Below are positions 34,114 to 43,815 of a stretch of 64,000 bases of DNA, piece after piece. Numbering within the stretch: position 1 is the first letter of the stretch; each line of letters opens with the position of its first letter. The notes beneath the pieces were generated by a model that was given only the letters and a program-made list of their open reading frames with translations, had not been told where the DNA came from and searched no databases. The position numbers and the translations under genes were made by a program. Source of the DNA: Phytophthora colocasiae (lineage: Eukaryota; Oomycota; Peronosporomycetes; Peronosporales; Peronosporaceae); the NCBI GenBank assembly GCA_018806915.1, contig JAGKQI010000093.1, positions 558,001 through 622,000 on the forward strand, read 5' to 3'.

Positions 34114-35772
34114 TCATGTTGCTGTTGTTGTTGACTGCACAGGTAGAGCGAGTGAGTAGATTTGGTTCGACGTCAGCACTAGAATTGTATCATCGTTGAC
34201 GATCTGCAATCCAAGAAGTTGCTGGTCACCAAGTTCCACCACATATTGTTGGCGAGTATGTGACTTGCGTTCTTCCTCGGTTCTGCTTCCTTGATACACG
34301 AATACGCGCCGTTCGAACTCGCCGATACAAGCGAATGCACCAGTCGGGTGGAACGACATGAACTTTTTCTCCTGCTTCGATGCTTGAACGAATCCGAAGG
34401 CTGGCAATGTGGTCGAGTGGCGAAGTGACAGCCGAGCCAATTCCACACTCGGCTCGAAAACTAAACCATGCACGTCATTCCGGAAAAGTAACGTTGACTT
34501 GAGGTCACTGGAGCCAGCACTCGAGCACAAGAACTGGAAATCCATACAGTTGATATCCAACTTCTCCTGCACGACCTTCTGCTCCATGTTCACAAGCAAC
34601 AAGGACGCCTTGGCGTTCGGGTCGCCACTATCGCACTCCTCAAAGCCACTGAGGATGGACTCTGCTGTCGGGACTTCAAGCGGTCGATCATGTTGACTGC
34701 CAAGGCTTTCCTTGCGGTAGCGTGTCGCGATATCGGGTGCACCATGCAGAGGCACATCGACTGAGCTGAATGGTGTACTGGATTTGTGGAATCGTAAGCT
34801 CAGCGGCGTGCTGAAGTCGATTGGTGCTAGCTCATTGGGCTCTTTGGGTTGTGAGATCTCACCGTGGAAACCGATACCAGCTCGTGGAAGTTTGGAAAGT
34901 AGTACAGCCATCTCGTCATCGTCCAGTTCATCTTCGTCATGTTGGCGCTTGTGGGGCGATGCTTTATTAGTCGTAGGTAGGGCTGGTGTCTGTGCTGTCT
35001 TCTGCGCTATAAGCTCCATCAGCAATTCGTGTGTTCCTTGCGCTAACACCACCACTTCAGGACCGTTGAACGAGACAAACGCCGGTAATTCTGACACAAG
35101 AGCAATGTCCATCGTCGAGTGCGTAAGTCCAACTGACCCGCTATCAATCTCCATTCCACTTTCCGTTGCAGTAGGCGGGTGCACTTCAACTACTGAAAGT
35201 TTAAATGCACCGTCAGTCTCATTTCCCGACACTGTCTCCGCTACCACAACACGAATGTGTTGGTTCAATTCATGGTAAGATGCTGCTAGTACCAGCAATG
35301 GCACGACGTTCCAAGGTGCAGATTCATACAGTACGCTCCACTCGGACCCTTCTTTATCTGATTCAGCCTTCAAGAAGTGCAGAGTCCCATGGCCATCACA
35401 ATAAACCACCAATCCTTTGTCTGCCACTTGCACCGACACATTCTCCTGCCTCGTCGTCAGCATCGGGACGCTGTAAATCTTCTTAACCTTCACTCCATCA
35501 GCTTTACGGTCCACCACCTGCATAAGTTGATACTCAGCATCGACAAAATACGCTACGCTGGCACCAAAGCTTTTGCTCAGAAATGGATCAGCTGTTAGCG
35601 CATTGTAGTGCACACGCGCCTCCCACTGCGCCTTCCTCATGCTCTGACCTGCATCCAATGACATTAAAACTGTCGATGTAAGTGCAGTTGTACGCTTAAA
35701 GACCCCATCTGTAGCTAAGACGTAGCGATCAAAGTCCTTGTCGATCAGAGAGCGATCCACCTGCATCGCCAT
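34114..35772 (-). CDS. NUDCD1-like protein lacking an evident CS domain
   Basis: 552 aa in one exon from ATG at 35772. The C-terminal 130 residues match NUDCD1 (CML66): R-N-D-V-H-G-L-V-F, then A-F-G-F-V-Q-A-S-K-Q-E-K-K-F, E-R-R-V-F-V-Y-Q, and L-G-L-Q-I-V-N-D-D-T. The N-terminal part (D-R-Y-V-L-A-T-D-G, V-A-Y-F-V-D-A-E-Y-Q-L) fits the same beta-propeller-like half. NUDCD1 proteins carry a p23/CS domain in the middle; here that place holds an acidic, disordered stretch (D-E-D-E-L-D-D-D-E) and no CS motif that I can see. Family members act with Hsp90 and in RNA helicase complexes. It is divergent from RPAP3, 102 bp away. Confidence 0.7.
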   Translation of the reverse strand: MAMQVDRSLIDKDFDRYVLATDGVFKRTTALTSTVLMSLDAGQSMRKAQWEARVHYNALTADPFLSKSFGASVAYFVDAEYQLMQVVDRKADGVKVKKIYSVPMLTTRQENVSVQVADKGLVVYCDGHGTLHFLKAESDKEGSEWSVLYESAPWNVVPLLVLAASYHELNQHIRVVVAETVSGNETDGAFKLSVVEVHPPTATESGMEIDSGSVGLTHSTMDIALVSELPAFVSFNGPEVVVLAQGTHELLMELIAQKTAQTPALPTTNKASPHKRQHDEDELDDDEMAVLLSKLPRAGIGFHGEISQPKEPNELAPIDFSTPLSLRFHKSSTPFSSVDVPLHGAPDIATRYRKESLGSQHDRPLEVPTAESILSGFEECDSGDPNAKASLLLVNMEQKVVQEKLDINCMDFQFLCSSAGSSDLKSTLLFRNDVHGLVFEPSVELARLSLRHSTTLPAFGFVQASKQEKKFMSFHPTGAFACIGEFERRVFVYQGSRTEEERKSHTRQQYVVELGDQQLLGLQIVNDDTILVLTSNQIYSLALPVQSTTTAT

Positions 35773-35874
35773 TATTGCTCAACTAATCAAAAGGGTTAAC
35801 CTTTCAATTCGAATTATAACAGGATGATATACAATGTATAATCCATTATGGAAGGTTAACGTCTTTTGAGCAAA
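35773..35874. promoter_or_regulatory. divergent promoter between NUDCD1-like and RPAP3 genes
   Basis: Only 102 bp separate the two start codons. The gap is AT-rich and has a GGTTAACC palindrome near 35794 and GGTTAAC near 35854. Both genes belong to Hsp90-linked assembly pathways, so shared expression would make sense. The palindrome's role is not known to me. Confidence 0.4.
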
Positions 35875-37391
35875 ATGAAGGAAGATAAGAGCCCGTCGGT
35901 GGTGGAGGTGCAGCATCAGATCCGCGCAAATGCGTCCCAACTACAGGACTATTTCTCAGATTTGTACACGTGGGAGAAGAATATCAACAAGGAGGATTCA
36001 GCCCGTAAGCGGTTGTCCAAGACTGTGAAGAATTCTGCGACTCCTCCGCCACGAATTCCAAGACTCGTTGGAAGCAATGGAATTGAAGAATCAGGTACTT
36101 CCGAGGTGAAGAAACCTGATTCTCATACTTATGATAAAGGATATAAGCGATGGGAGAAGTTCGACGTGGTAATTTAACCTGGTTACTATTGATACCGGAG
36201 GAAGTAGCTAACTTGAAAGACTTTTTGTTGTTGTTGCAGGATGCAGCATTGAAGGAAGCTGATGACGAGGAAGACGCGAAGCACGAAGTATTGAAGGCTA
36301 CAACGTCAGTTGACTTAAACTCTCGACGGATGGCAACGACCAAAGTTTCTTCATCTGTAGCATCGAAAAGTCGTGAGGAATTGGAGAAAGAAGAAGGCAA
36401 TGCACACTACAAACGTGGGGACTATGTGGCTGCAATCAAGAGCTATACGCGTTGTCTGGGCTACAGTCCGCAGAATGCAGTGGTGCTGTCGAACCGTGCG
36501 ATGGCGTACCTGAAGAACCGTGAGTTTGCCAACGCCGAAGACGACTGCACACTGGCATTGAAGGCTGATCCGACGCACATCAAGTCGTATTCGCGTCGAG
36601 GCACTGCACGAAACTCGCTGGGAAAGCACCGACTCGCACTGTTAGATTTCCACCGAGCAGCCATATTGGATCCAAAGAGCCGCCAAATTCAAGCACAACT
36701 ACAATCGACTCGAGAGCTCGTTCGGACTGCTATCAAACGCTCTCCTAAACGTACGGAGTTCTCAATTGAAGTTGTCGGAAAGCCTGCGCTGGATAAGGGG
36801 CCTACTCCAGAAGAGAACAAGGAAAATGTGAAGTCACTGCAGCAGGTTCAATCCTCCTCAGTCACGAAGCAGAAGCCGGCGATACAGGAGTCAGTGTCTG
36901 ACCCACTACCAACGTCAAAGGCAGCAACCGTGGAGTCGACAGCCGTGAAGAAGAAACAGAGTTCAGGTATTCTACCCAAACTACCCAAGAAGGTACCCGT
37001 CACTTCGTACGAGTTCGACCGCGTTTGGAAGTCGCTTGCTTTGCGTGGGGACGCAGATCAAAAGAGCGCCTTGCTCAACTTACGGGCTCAGTACTTGCGC
37101 ATGATGAACCCTTCTACGCTGCACACGGTGTTCAAAACTGGGATGGAATCGGACGTGCTGTGTGAAATATTTCACGTCCTTCGCGAAGTTGTGTTAGGAG
37201 CTACTAAAGTGGAAAAGGAGGACAATCAGTTGGCGTTTGCGTTTTCTAGTGAACTCACCAAGATACCGCGCTTCGACATGACAATCATGCTCCTCTCCAC
37301 CAGTGAGAAGAAGGATATGGCGTGGGTTATCAACCACTTGGAAGCGGATGGCAACATTGCGAACCTGAAGAAGCTGTATGATCTCAGCTGA
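35875..37391 (+). CDS. RPAP3: RPAP3-like RNA polymerase II-associated protein
   Basis: Two exons, 35875-36168 and 36240-37391 (phase 0), give 481 aa. The N-terminus (S-Q-L-Q-D-Y-F-S-D-L-Y-T-W-E-K) fits the conserved start of RPAP3. Residues about 143-250 are TPR repeats (E-G-N-A-H-Y-K-R-G-D-Y-V-A-A, N-R-A-M-A-Y-L-K, S-R-R-G-T-A-R), which bind Hsp90 and Hsp70 tails. The C-terminal 125 residues form the RPAP3_C domain (T-S-Y-E-F-D-R-V-W-K-S-L), which docks to R2TP. RPAP3 serves cytoplasmic assembly of RNA polymerase II. A TTG in frame upstream at 35866 is not needed. Confidence 0.88.
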
Positions 37392-37599
37392 CGTTATGCA
37401 TGTATCCCAGCAAAGCATTTGATATGACAAACACGAGCTTTGTTTTTTCTTAAGACTTCCTTTCTTTTGTCAATTCAGTAGTTTTTTGTAGCTTGAAAAG
37501 GAAAAATGATACTGGAAGTCTTACCCTTGCTTGTTCCAACTTGTCGAGCGTGCAATCAGATCAACATCGACCGTCGTCAAGCTACTTTCTTCTCTGTCT

Positions 37600-38965
37600 T
37601 TTCTTCCGTTCACTTCGATTTTGCAGGAATTCATGCTCAAGCCGGTCAAGGCGATCGAGTGCAGCAGCTGCAGTCTAGCTTCGTAGACCAGACGTTTGAA
37701 TCAACCATCCAACAGATCAAATGTCCACAGCAGGCGTGAATATCAATCGCTTTGAATTCTGGTCTGCATGATCCAGACGATCAACATTCGGGATGTCGTG
37801 CTCTTCCAATACTTTGTACACCGCTTCAGCATGGCACTTTGCTCGATAAAATAGTTCTTTCGGAAAACAACACGGGATCGCTCGAGGAATATCTTGATTT
37901 CTTCATCTCGGATAATTGTCGGTATTCATTTTGGAAACTGGCTGGGCACAAACTTGCAATGCTATCGCGCGATGTTCAGAAATGCCAGCAGCAAACGAAA
38001 GCGCTCTTCCAAATGCTTAAGATCATTAAACTCCCAACTCAATTCTGTCCGTAGCATCACGAGTGATAGCATATAACCTGACTTTGTAGCCAACCGCTGC
38101 GTATCCGAACAAATATGGAGCTTCACCATAGATCCAAGCAACCTTAAATCTGCGCCGTAGTCTCTTTATCGACGCGCGGAACTGCTTCTTCACCACGAAG
38201 GACGCACACAGAATCCACAGTAAATAGGTAGTCAGGGGGTCCTATTGATGCTGAACCATTTTAAAGGCCGATTGTTCTTGCTGATGCCGACAAAGTCCAA
38301 TACGTTGCGAATCAAGGCGTCCCAAAACGAGAAGAATGAGGTATGTGTATTCACAAGATAAACCACACGACATCCGACAACTCCACACACGGCTCTGAAT
38401 TCGAATCTGTTCCATCAGCTCAGGGGATGGGATCTTCATTTTGGTGATCCAGATGTCTCGAATTCGCTTATGAATTGTAGCTTTCACTGGTAGCTCGCGT
38501 TCGATAAATTCTTTCAGCTCACCCACAAGAGCGGTCCTATTTGACTCTTGCGATATTGCTTCAATCACTTGTCTGTCCAACCTTTATCGACTACCGGCAT
38601 CAGGTCCGCTGAGGTTTGGGAGCTCCACCAACACTTGAATTTCTTGGTGATCCAGACTGAAAGTTCATTCCATTCATTCCAAAGTAGTCTTTGTCAAGAA
38701 TCCATGTCGGTCGCATCCGTTTGTACTCAGCACTGGTGCCAGAAATCTCTCACATGGCTGCCATCCTTCAGCCGCCGTCGTTCTTCCCCGCCAAGTACAG
38801 CTTTAGGGTGCTGGGATCAACTTTAAAGCCATCGTTGACTTCTTTCTCCATATTAACAATCTCCTGCTGCAGATCTAACACACTCACATCGCGTGCGATC
38901 TTCACTGTAAACACAAGCCACCGCGCAGATGCCCTTCGAGGTTCAATTGAAGTAACAAGTTGAGA
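37600..38965 (-). pseudogene. Crinkler-like effector family gene, decayed
   Basis: Short matching blocks appear in different minus-strand frames. About 38960-38775 resembles the ubiquitin-like header of oomycete Crinkler proteins (L-K-L-Y-L-A-G-K). It is followed near 38690 by a header-linker remnant (T-W-I-L-D, F-G-M-N-G) and a V-L-V-E-L-P piece in another frame. About 38200-38050 has W-I-Y-G-E-A-P-Y-L-F-G-Y-A-A, as in the kinase-like C-terminal domain common in this family. Stops and shifts break it throughout, and no intact frame or signal is present. Crinklers are secreted or intracellular effectors; this copy is a relic. I did not join the pieces. Confidence 0.45.
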
Positions 38966-39046
38966 TTACATCAATCCATTAGTGGCAAATACGAATTAAT
39001 TACTGTTGTTTGTGTGCTTGGGAGATCGCCCTATCTCTTCGTCTTC

Positions 39047-39856
39047 TCACAACGGAGCAGCATAGTCAATGTCTTCATCAGAATAGCCCTCCTGCTTTAA
39101 CTTGTGCCGCCACTTCAGCTTAGCTGCCCTCGTCTTTATCGCCTCCCGTTCCTGCTCAGCTTCAAGACGACACTTGCCCAGGGCTTCTTCGTTCTTCAAC
39201 TTTTGATCAGCAAGACGCTGAGCCGTCATTATCATATCCGTCGGCAATAAAAAGGAAGAGGATCGACGGTTTCCATCCGCTACCTCCTCGTCTTCTTCAG
39301 GAGCGCTGGCCGACAACAACGATGGAGGATACGAGGGCCCTCGTTTTCCTCTTTTCTTCGGCTTCTCGTCCGACGTAACAGAAGGATTGCAACGCAGCTT
39401 CCGTTTTCCTTGACCACGTTGCAGCAGATTTTTTCGGGTCTTAGTCTTTCTGGCACTGTTAGAATCGCTGTCCCCATTATGGTGCAGCTCCCCACTGGAT
39501 TCGTCCTGAGGGCCGTCCACTTCACCGTTGTGCTCGAATAGTACGGACAGCTCCCGAAAGTAGGAACATCTCCGCTGCGCTTTCTTCTCGACGTTCTGGC
39601 TCGCCTTGTGCTCGATGAAACGCGTCAACTGTCCCTGCTGCATAAGGTATTCTCTTGCAGACATATAGCTTCGTTTCAAGTTACGGATCTTGTCGTACAC
39701 ATATCGTTGTGAGTGGTCTCGGATGCCGTGGTCTACCATCAGCTGCACTATCTCCTCCTCAAGAGGCTCCTTCGCCTGCGACGTCCATCGCTTGTAGTTA
39801 CCAGGCGTCACCAGCCAGCTTACGAGTAGGTTCCCTGGAGATAAATTTCCAAACAT
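39047..39856 (-). CDS. SANT-like domain protein, transposon-derived family
   Basis: 269 aa in one exon. Residues 5-75 (P-G-N-Y-K-R-W, K-E-P-L-E-E-E-I, D-K-I-R-N-L-K-R-S-Y) form a helical domain like the middle domain of the protein at 22585. A basic and Ser-rich linker follows, then an Arg/Lys/Glu-rich helix and a conserved end Y-S-D-E-D-I-D-Y-A-A-P-L. It is probably nuclear and DNA-binding. It lies just downstream of NELF-C/D on the same strand (stop to ATG 216 bp). A copy of this gene, with the 3' end of NELF-C/D, is scattered over 52965-63718. Confidence 0.65.
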   Translation of the reverse strand: MFGNLSPGNLLVSWLVTPGNYKRWTSQAKEPLEEEIVQLMVDHGIRDHSQRYVYDKIRNLKRSYMSAREYLMQQGQLTRFIEHKASQNVEKKAQRRCSYFRELSVLFEHNGEVDGPQDESSGELHHNGDSDSNSARKTKTRKNLLQRGQGKRKLRCNPSVTSDEKPKKRGKRGPSYPPSLLSASAPEEDEEVADGNRRSSSFLLPTDMIMTAQRLADQKLKNEEALGKCRLEAEQEREAIKTRAAKLKWRHKLKQEGYSDEDIDYAAPL

Positions 39857-40072
39857 CTTACTGTCGACAGCCTCTTACCCCTTCAAACCACGTGTGAGAA
39901 CTTTCAGTTAGCGAAAGTTGTCTCTGGGACAAGAGAACTTGTTTTCCTGCTGCGCCGGGTCTCAATCTACCGACGACAGATAAAATCTGGGAAGAGATCA
40001 TACGCTCAAAACACACAGTACTGCATCGATCACTCCTCGCACCGTATCTCCATGTATTCACTTGACTCCAAT

Positions 40073-42807
40073 TTAATCCCTTCCTTCCTGGATAACAGTC
40101 AGCGAATGCAACTGGTCCGACGAAATCACGCCCGGGTTCTTCCTACAGAAACCCACAAACCCTCGCATCTTCATCTTCGTCTCTGGTGGACAGGTCTTAA
40201 TGGCAGTCTGCACCTTCGGGTGAGTCAGGATCTTCGTCAAGGCAACAGAAAACTTGGGTGAGAACGGCGGGGCAATACGTCCGAACAGCATCGTGATAAA
40301 GTTGCGCAGCAGAGCTTGGTCCAGCTCCAGCGTGTTCGTAAACACAAACTCAAGTACAGGCAGGACGTAACCGCTCGTGATCATGAAAACCATACACCGA
40401 AGTGTCTCTCGTTTCAGCTCCAACGCCTTGACAGGGTTAATATCGGGGTGCAGCCGCAGCAACGTCACCAGTACACCAAAAGAAATCGGCCACTGAGCGA
40501 CGTGAAGCTTGATAGCTGCCTTCAATATCCGAAGCAGGCTGGGGAAGCAAATGTGCAGGGGCGTACTGCTGAAAAATTCAGGAGACTTCAGGATGACTTC
40601 CAACCAGTGTAGTGCACCCATAGACACAACAGGAACAGACATCACCGAGATCAGCTTGTCCACCACTCCCGATTGGTTCATCTAATAGGGCGAGATACAA
40701 AAGAGTAAGAGTGTGTTAGCTATATCTAATGTTGCCAATGTTGCCAACGTTTTCCTACATAGAACTTACATTGTAACCGAGCGTGTGATCCGACTTGCAG
40801 ATCGCTGAGGCTTCCATGAGCGCCTTCTTCGTAGACTCCACACCATCGACGTCAACTTCAACCTGGTCTAGTGATGCCTGCACTCCGGTTTGCAACAGAC
40901 TTCGATCATCTTTCGTGGACGCAGCGTATGCCAACAGGAACACACAATTTTGCACAAACGCCGGCGAGATCGAGCCGGACGGGTTGAAAAGACGATCCAG
41001 GAGACTTGATAGAACCTACACATACACATCACAACCTGCGTTTACGATTCATACTTCAACAAATCACCCTCACAATAATCGTACCATTGGATCACGCAAG
41101 TGGGACACTGGTGGTGGAGTTTTCGACGTCTGATACTCCTTTGCTAGCGTCTCAGCACTCAGCTCGGAACACTTCTTTGTTTTAACGATCGATAAGATCG
41201 CGTCACAGAACTTCGGGTTCGCGTTGTAAATGTAGCTTCGGCGCAAGATGTGGAAGGGGACGATCTTCGCGCCAAATCTGCTGCTTGCAGTCTCTTGCAG
41301 CTCGCCGCGTACACGATTCAGTTTTGAGCGGACCATACGAATGTGAGTATGCTGAGCGGTCGTCGTATGAGCGTCCTTCAGCATCATGTACAGCTTGTCG
41401 TCCATTGAGCACAGCAGCTCCTGTGCGTAGACGTATGAGTGCGAAGACTGGCAGCAAACCTTGTTGAGGGCTGCGATGTCCTCCACCACCTCTTCTTCAT
41501 TAGCAAATGGAATCTGTTCATATCACACAATTCAGTTTAGCGCTATAAAAAAAGATCCAGCAACGATACTTACTCGGCTAAACGCGTCTATCAGCACACC
41601 GCTAAACACAGGGAAGAACGCGTTAGCGCTCGTAATGGACGCGATCTCTTTGTGGTGGCCAGCTTCAGAAATTCGTCGGATCGCATACTGCAGCAACGTG
41701 CAAGTCTGAATCATTTCACAACAGTGTCCATCAGCAAACCTCACTTCTTAGCAATATCCGTCATATGCAAACCTTGTGCGTTTCAGCGAGCTCAATCAGC
41801 ATAAGTCGCCATTTTCGGTCGTTCAGCATCTGAGTCAGCCATTCCGGCTCCACCGCCGAACCACTCAGCACATTAGACACGAGTTTCGGGTCGTAGTTGT
41901 CATTGATGACGTCTTTCAAATGGCTAAACAGGATCTCCTCTGCTGGGTCCCACGACGCTCCTTTGTTGGCAATCACCGCTCCTTCATTTACGTCAAACGT
42001 CATCTTGTTCTCCAACGCCGTCGTTGATACTGGAAGCATATCCAGCCACGAAGCTACAAGGCCAATCATCTGAGCATGGCCACGGTACGAGGATGACAGC
42101 TTCTCCACCAAGATCTCAGGCCCATTGGAGTCTGCGTGCGCTCTCAAGAAACCGTTAATAACTGCTAGAACATTGGCCTCCATAATTGCATCGGTCTTGG
42201 ACAGCTCCTGCAACAGTCTGGTCGATTCTTTGCCATCTTCCGTGTCCTTCTCTTCAATATCCTTGGAAATATCATTGCTCTGCTCTTCATCATCCCAGAT
42301 AATAAGTCGTTTCTCATCCTGTCTTCTTCTCTTCCTCTGTGGCTCCACCGTCACGTGTTCCTTCTCCCTCTTAACTTTCTTCTTCTTCTTCTTATGGGTC
42401 GTGGTCTCCGCAGCCTCTTGTTCCTGGGTCTGATGCTTCACTTCCTCCTTCTGATTCTGGATCTGATTCTCCTCAGACTCAGCCTTCTCCTCCGCGTCTT
42501 CGCCCTTCCTGGTCTTGTGGTGCTTGTGCTTCTCCTTGGCAGCTGCATGAGGTTTAATCTCCACCCCTTCAGGCTTCTGCCACTGTGTCTTCCTCGTGGC
42601 GCGGTTGTAGTAGTACGCACGCTCATTTTTAGGGTCCCACAGCTCCTCCCACTCGGTCTTCTTGGTGCTATTAGACGTAGAAGCTGCTGCTGCATTTGGC
42701 TCCTCCCCGTCAAAGTCCGCAGGCTTCTCCCATGCGCTCTGCTTCGTGCTCTTGTTGTAGTAGTACGTGCGGCCTTCCTTGGTCACGTGCGCGCTCCAGA
42801 CGCTCAT
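40073..42807 (-). CDS. NELF-C/D (TH1) elongation factor subunit fused to two WW domains
   Basis: Exons 42807-41773, 41705-41574, 41513-41085, 41015-40770 and 40681-40073 are all phase 0 and give 816 aa. Residues 2-29 and about 52-80 are WW domains (W-S-A-H-V-T, T-Y-Y-Y-N, W-E-K-P; W-E-E-L-W-D, A-Y-Y-Y-N, W-Q-K-P). A Lys/Glu-rich linker to about 190 follows. The rest matches NELF-C/D throughout: L-S-S-S-Y-R-G-H-A-Q, P-E-W-L-T-Q-M-L, F-L-L-A-Y-A-A-S, V-P-V-V-S-M-G-A-L-H-W, S-G-Y-V-L-P-V and R-I-A-P-P-F-S. NELF-C/D holds paused RNA polymerase II in metazoans. WW domains bind Pro-rich or phospho-CTD-like peptides, so the fusion could tether NELF to polymerase. Animal NELF-C/D has no WW domains as far as I know. 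Confidence 0.85.
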
Positions 42808-42997
42808 GGTCGTCCAAGTTCACTAGCGAATTGTAAGCTACCGATGCGGGGAAGTGTAATTCGGATCTTAATTGGTTATTATTATTTGTAACCAATAAAA
42901 GAAAACGTTGTTTGGGATTGGCTGAAAAAACACATGGCTACAGCCTTTGCGTCATCCAAGAGCTATACACAATCGAATTTTCTAGCAAAGTGTCGGG
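42808..42997. promoter_or_regulatory. divergent promoter with three CCAAT boxes
   Basis: The 190 bp between the NELF-C/D and Aha1-like start codons contain ATTGG at 42871-42875, CCAAT at 42892-42896 and ATTGG at 42917-42921. CCAAT boxes bind NF-Y-type factors. Three within 50 bp, between two ATGs, suggest a bidirectional promoter. Confidence 0.5.
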
Positions 42998-43772
42998 ATG
43001 TCCGGAGACGAAGGCGAGAAGCTGCACAGCGGCTACCATGGGTGGATGAAGACGATCCCTAAGACATCGCAGGTTTGATACTGCTTTTGGTTGTATAGAG
43101 GCTATTGAGGAGCTGATAATGACGAGAAACCTGGATTTCCGTGGTAGGATTTCACCCCCATGCGGATTGACAATGCGACGGCGGTGGCGGCTCCTGTGAA
43201 TCGGAGCGACTCCAGCTCTGTCTGGAACAGTGCGGGCACTTGGTGCGCTTAAGGGTTATTGGTTTGTGTCGGTGTTTGAAAGGATCTGACGGGAGATTTT
43301 TTTTCTGTCGCTCTGGATCAGGGAGGAGCGCGACAAGTCCGAGTGGGCTCGCGAGAGACTCAAACACCACATCCTGACGTCGTTTAACTTTGAAGATGAG
43401 GAGCAGGGACTGTCCATTAAGGCCACGTCCATTGTGACGTGCGACGGAGAGGCCAAGGTACGTGGATATTGAGAGTTTGGGAGGAAAGTTTCTGAGACTG
43501 AAATTTGGTGTGAGCAGGTTGTCTTTAGTCGGGGCAAGAAGCGCTGCGGGTACGAATTGTCGGTCAAGTTCGCGTGGGAGAGCGGTGACGATGTGTCAGG
43601 CCACGTGGAGCTGCAAGACTTCGATGACACGAGCGGAGAGGACTACGACGTGCTCGTTACAACGGATGGTAGCGGTCAGAGTCAACAAGCTGCCAAGAAG
43701 GCTGTCGTTAGTAAGGAGCCGGAGCTGCGCAAGCTTCTCGCGCTCTGGAAGCAGGAGTTGCTGGAGCAATAA
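42998..43772 (+). CDS. Aha1 N-terminal domain protein (Hsp90 co-chaperone type)
   Basis: Exons 42998-43072, 43148-43242, 43322-43457 and 43518-43772 give 186 aa. The middle (L-S-I-K-A-T-S-I-V-T-C-D-G-E-A-K, F-S-R-G-K-K-R-C-G-Y-E-L, K-F-A-W-E, G-H-V-E-L-Q-D-F-D) follows the Aha1_N fold, which binds the middle domain of Hsp90 and stimulates its ATPase. The usual C-terminal AHSA1 domain is absent; the protein ends in a helix rich in Leu and Lys. Aha1_N-only proteins (Hch1-like) are known in fungi, so a real short form is likely. Confidence 0.75.
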
Positions 43773-43815
43773 ATCACATCAATACATTTTTGTGTACACC
43801 CGCGTGCGCGCGGTT

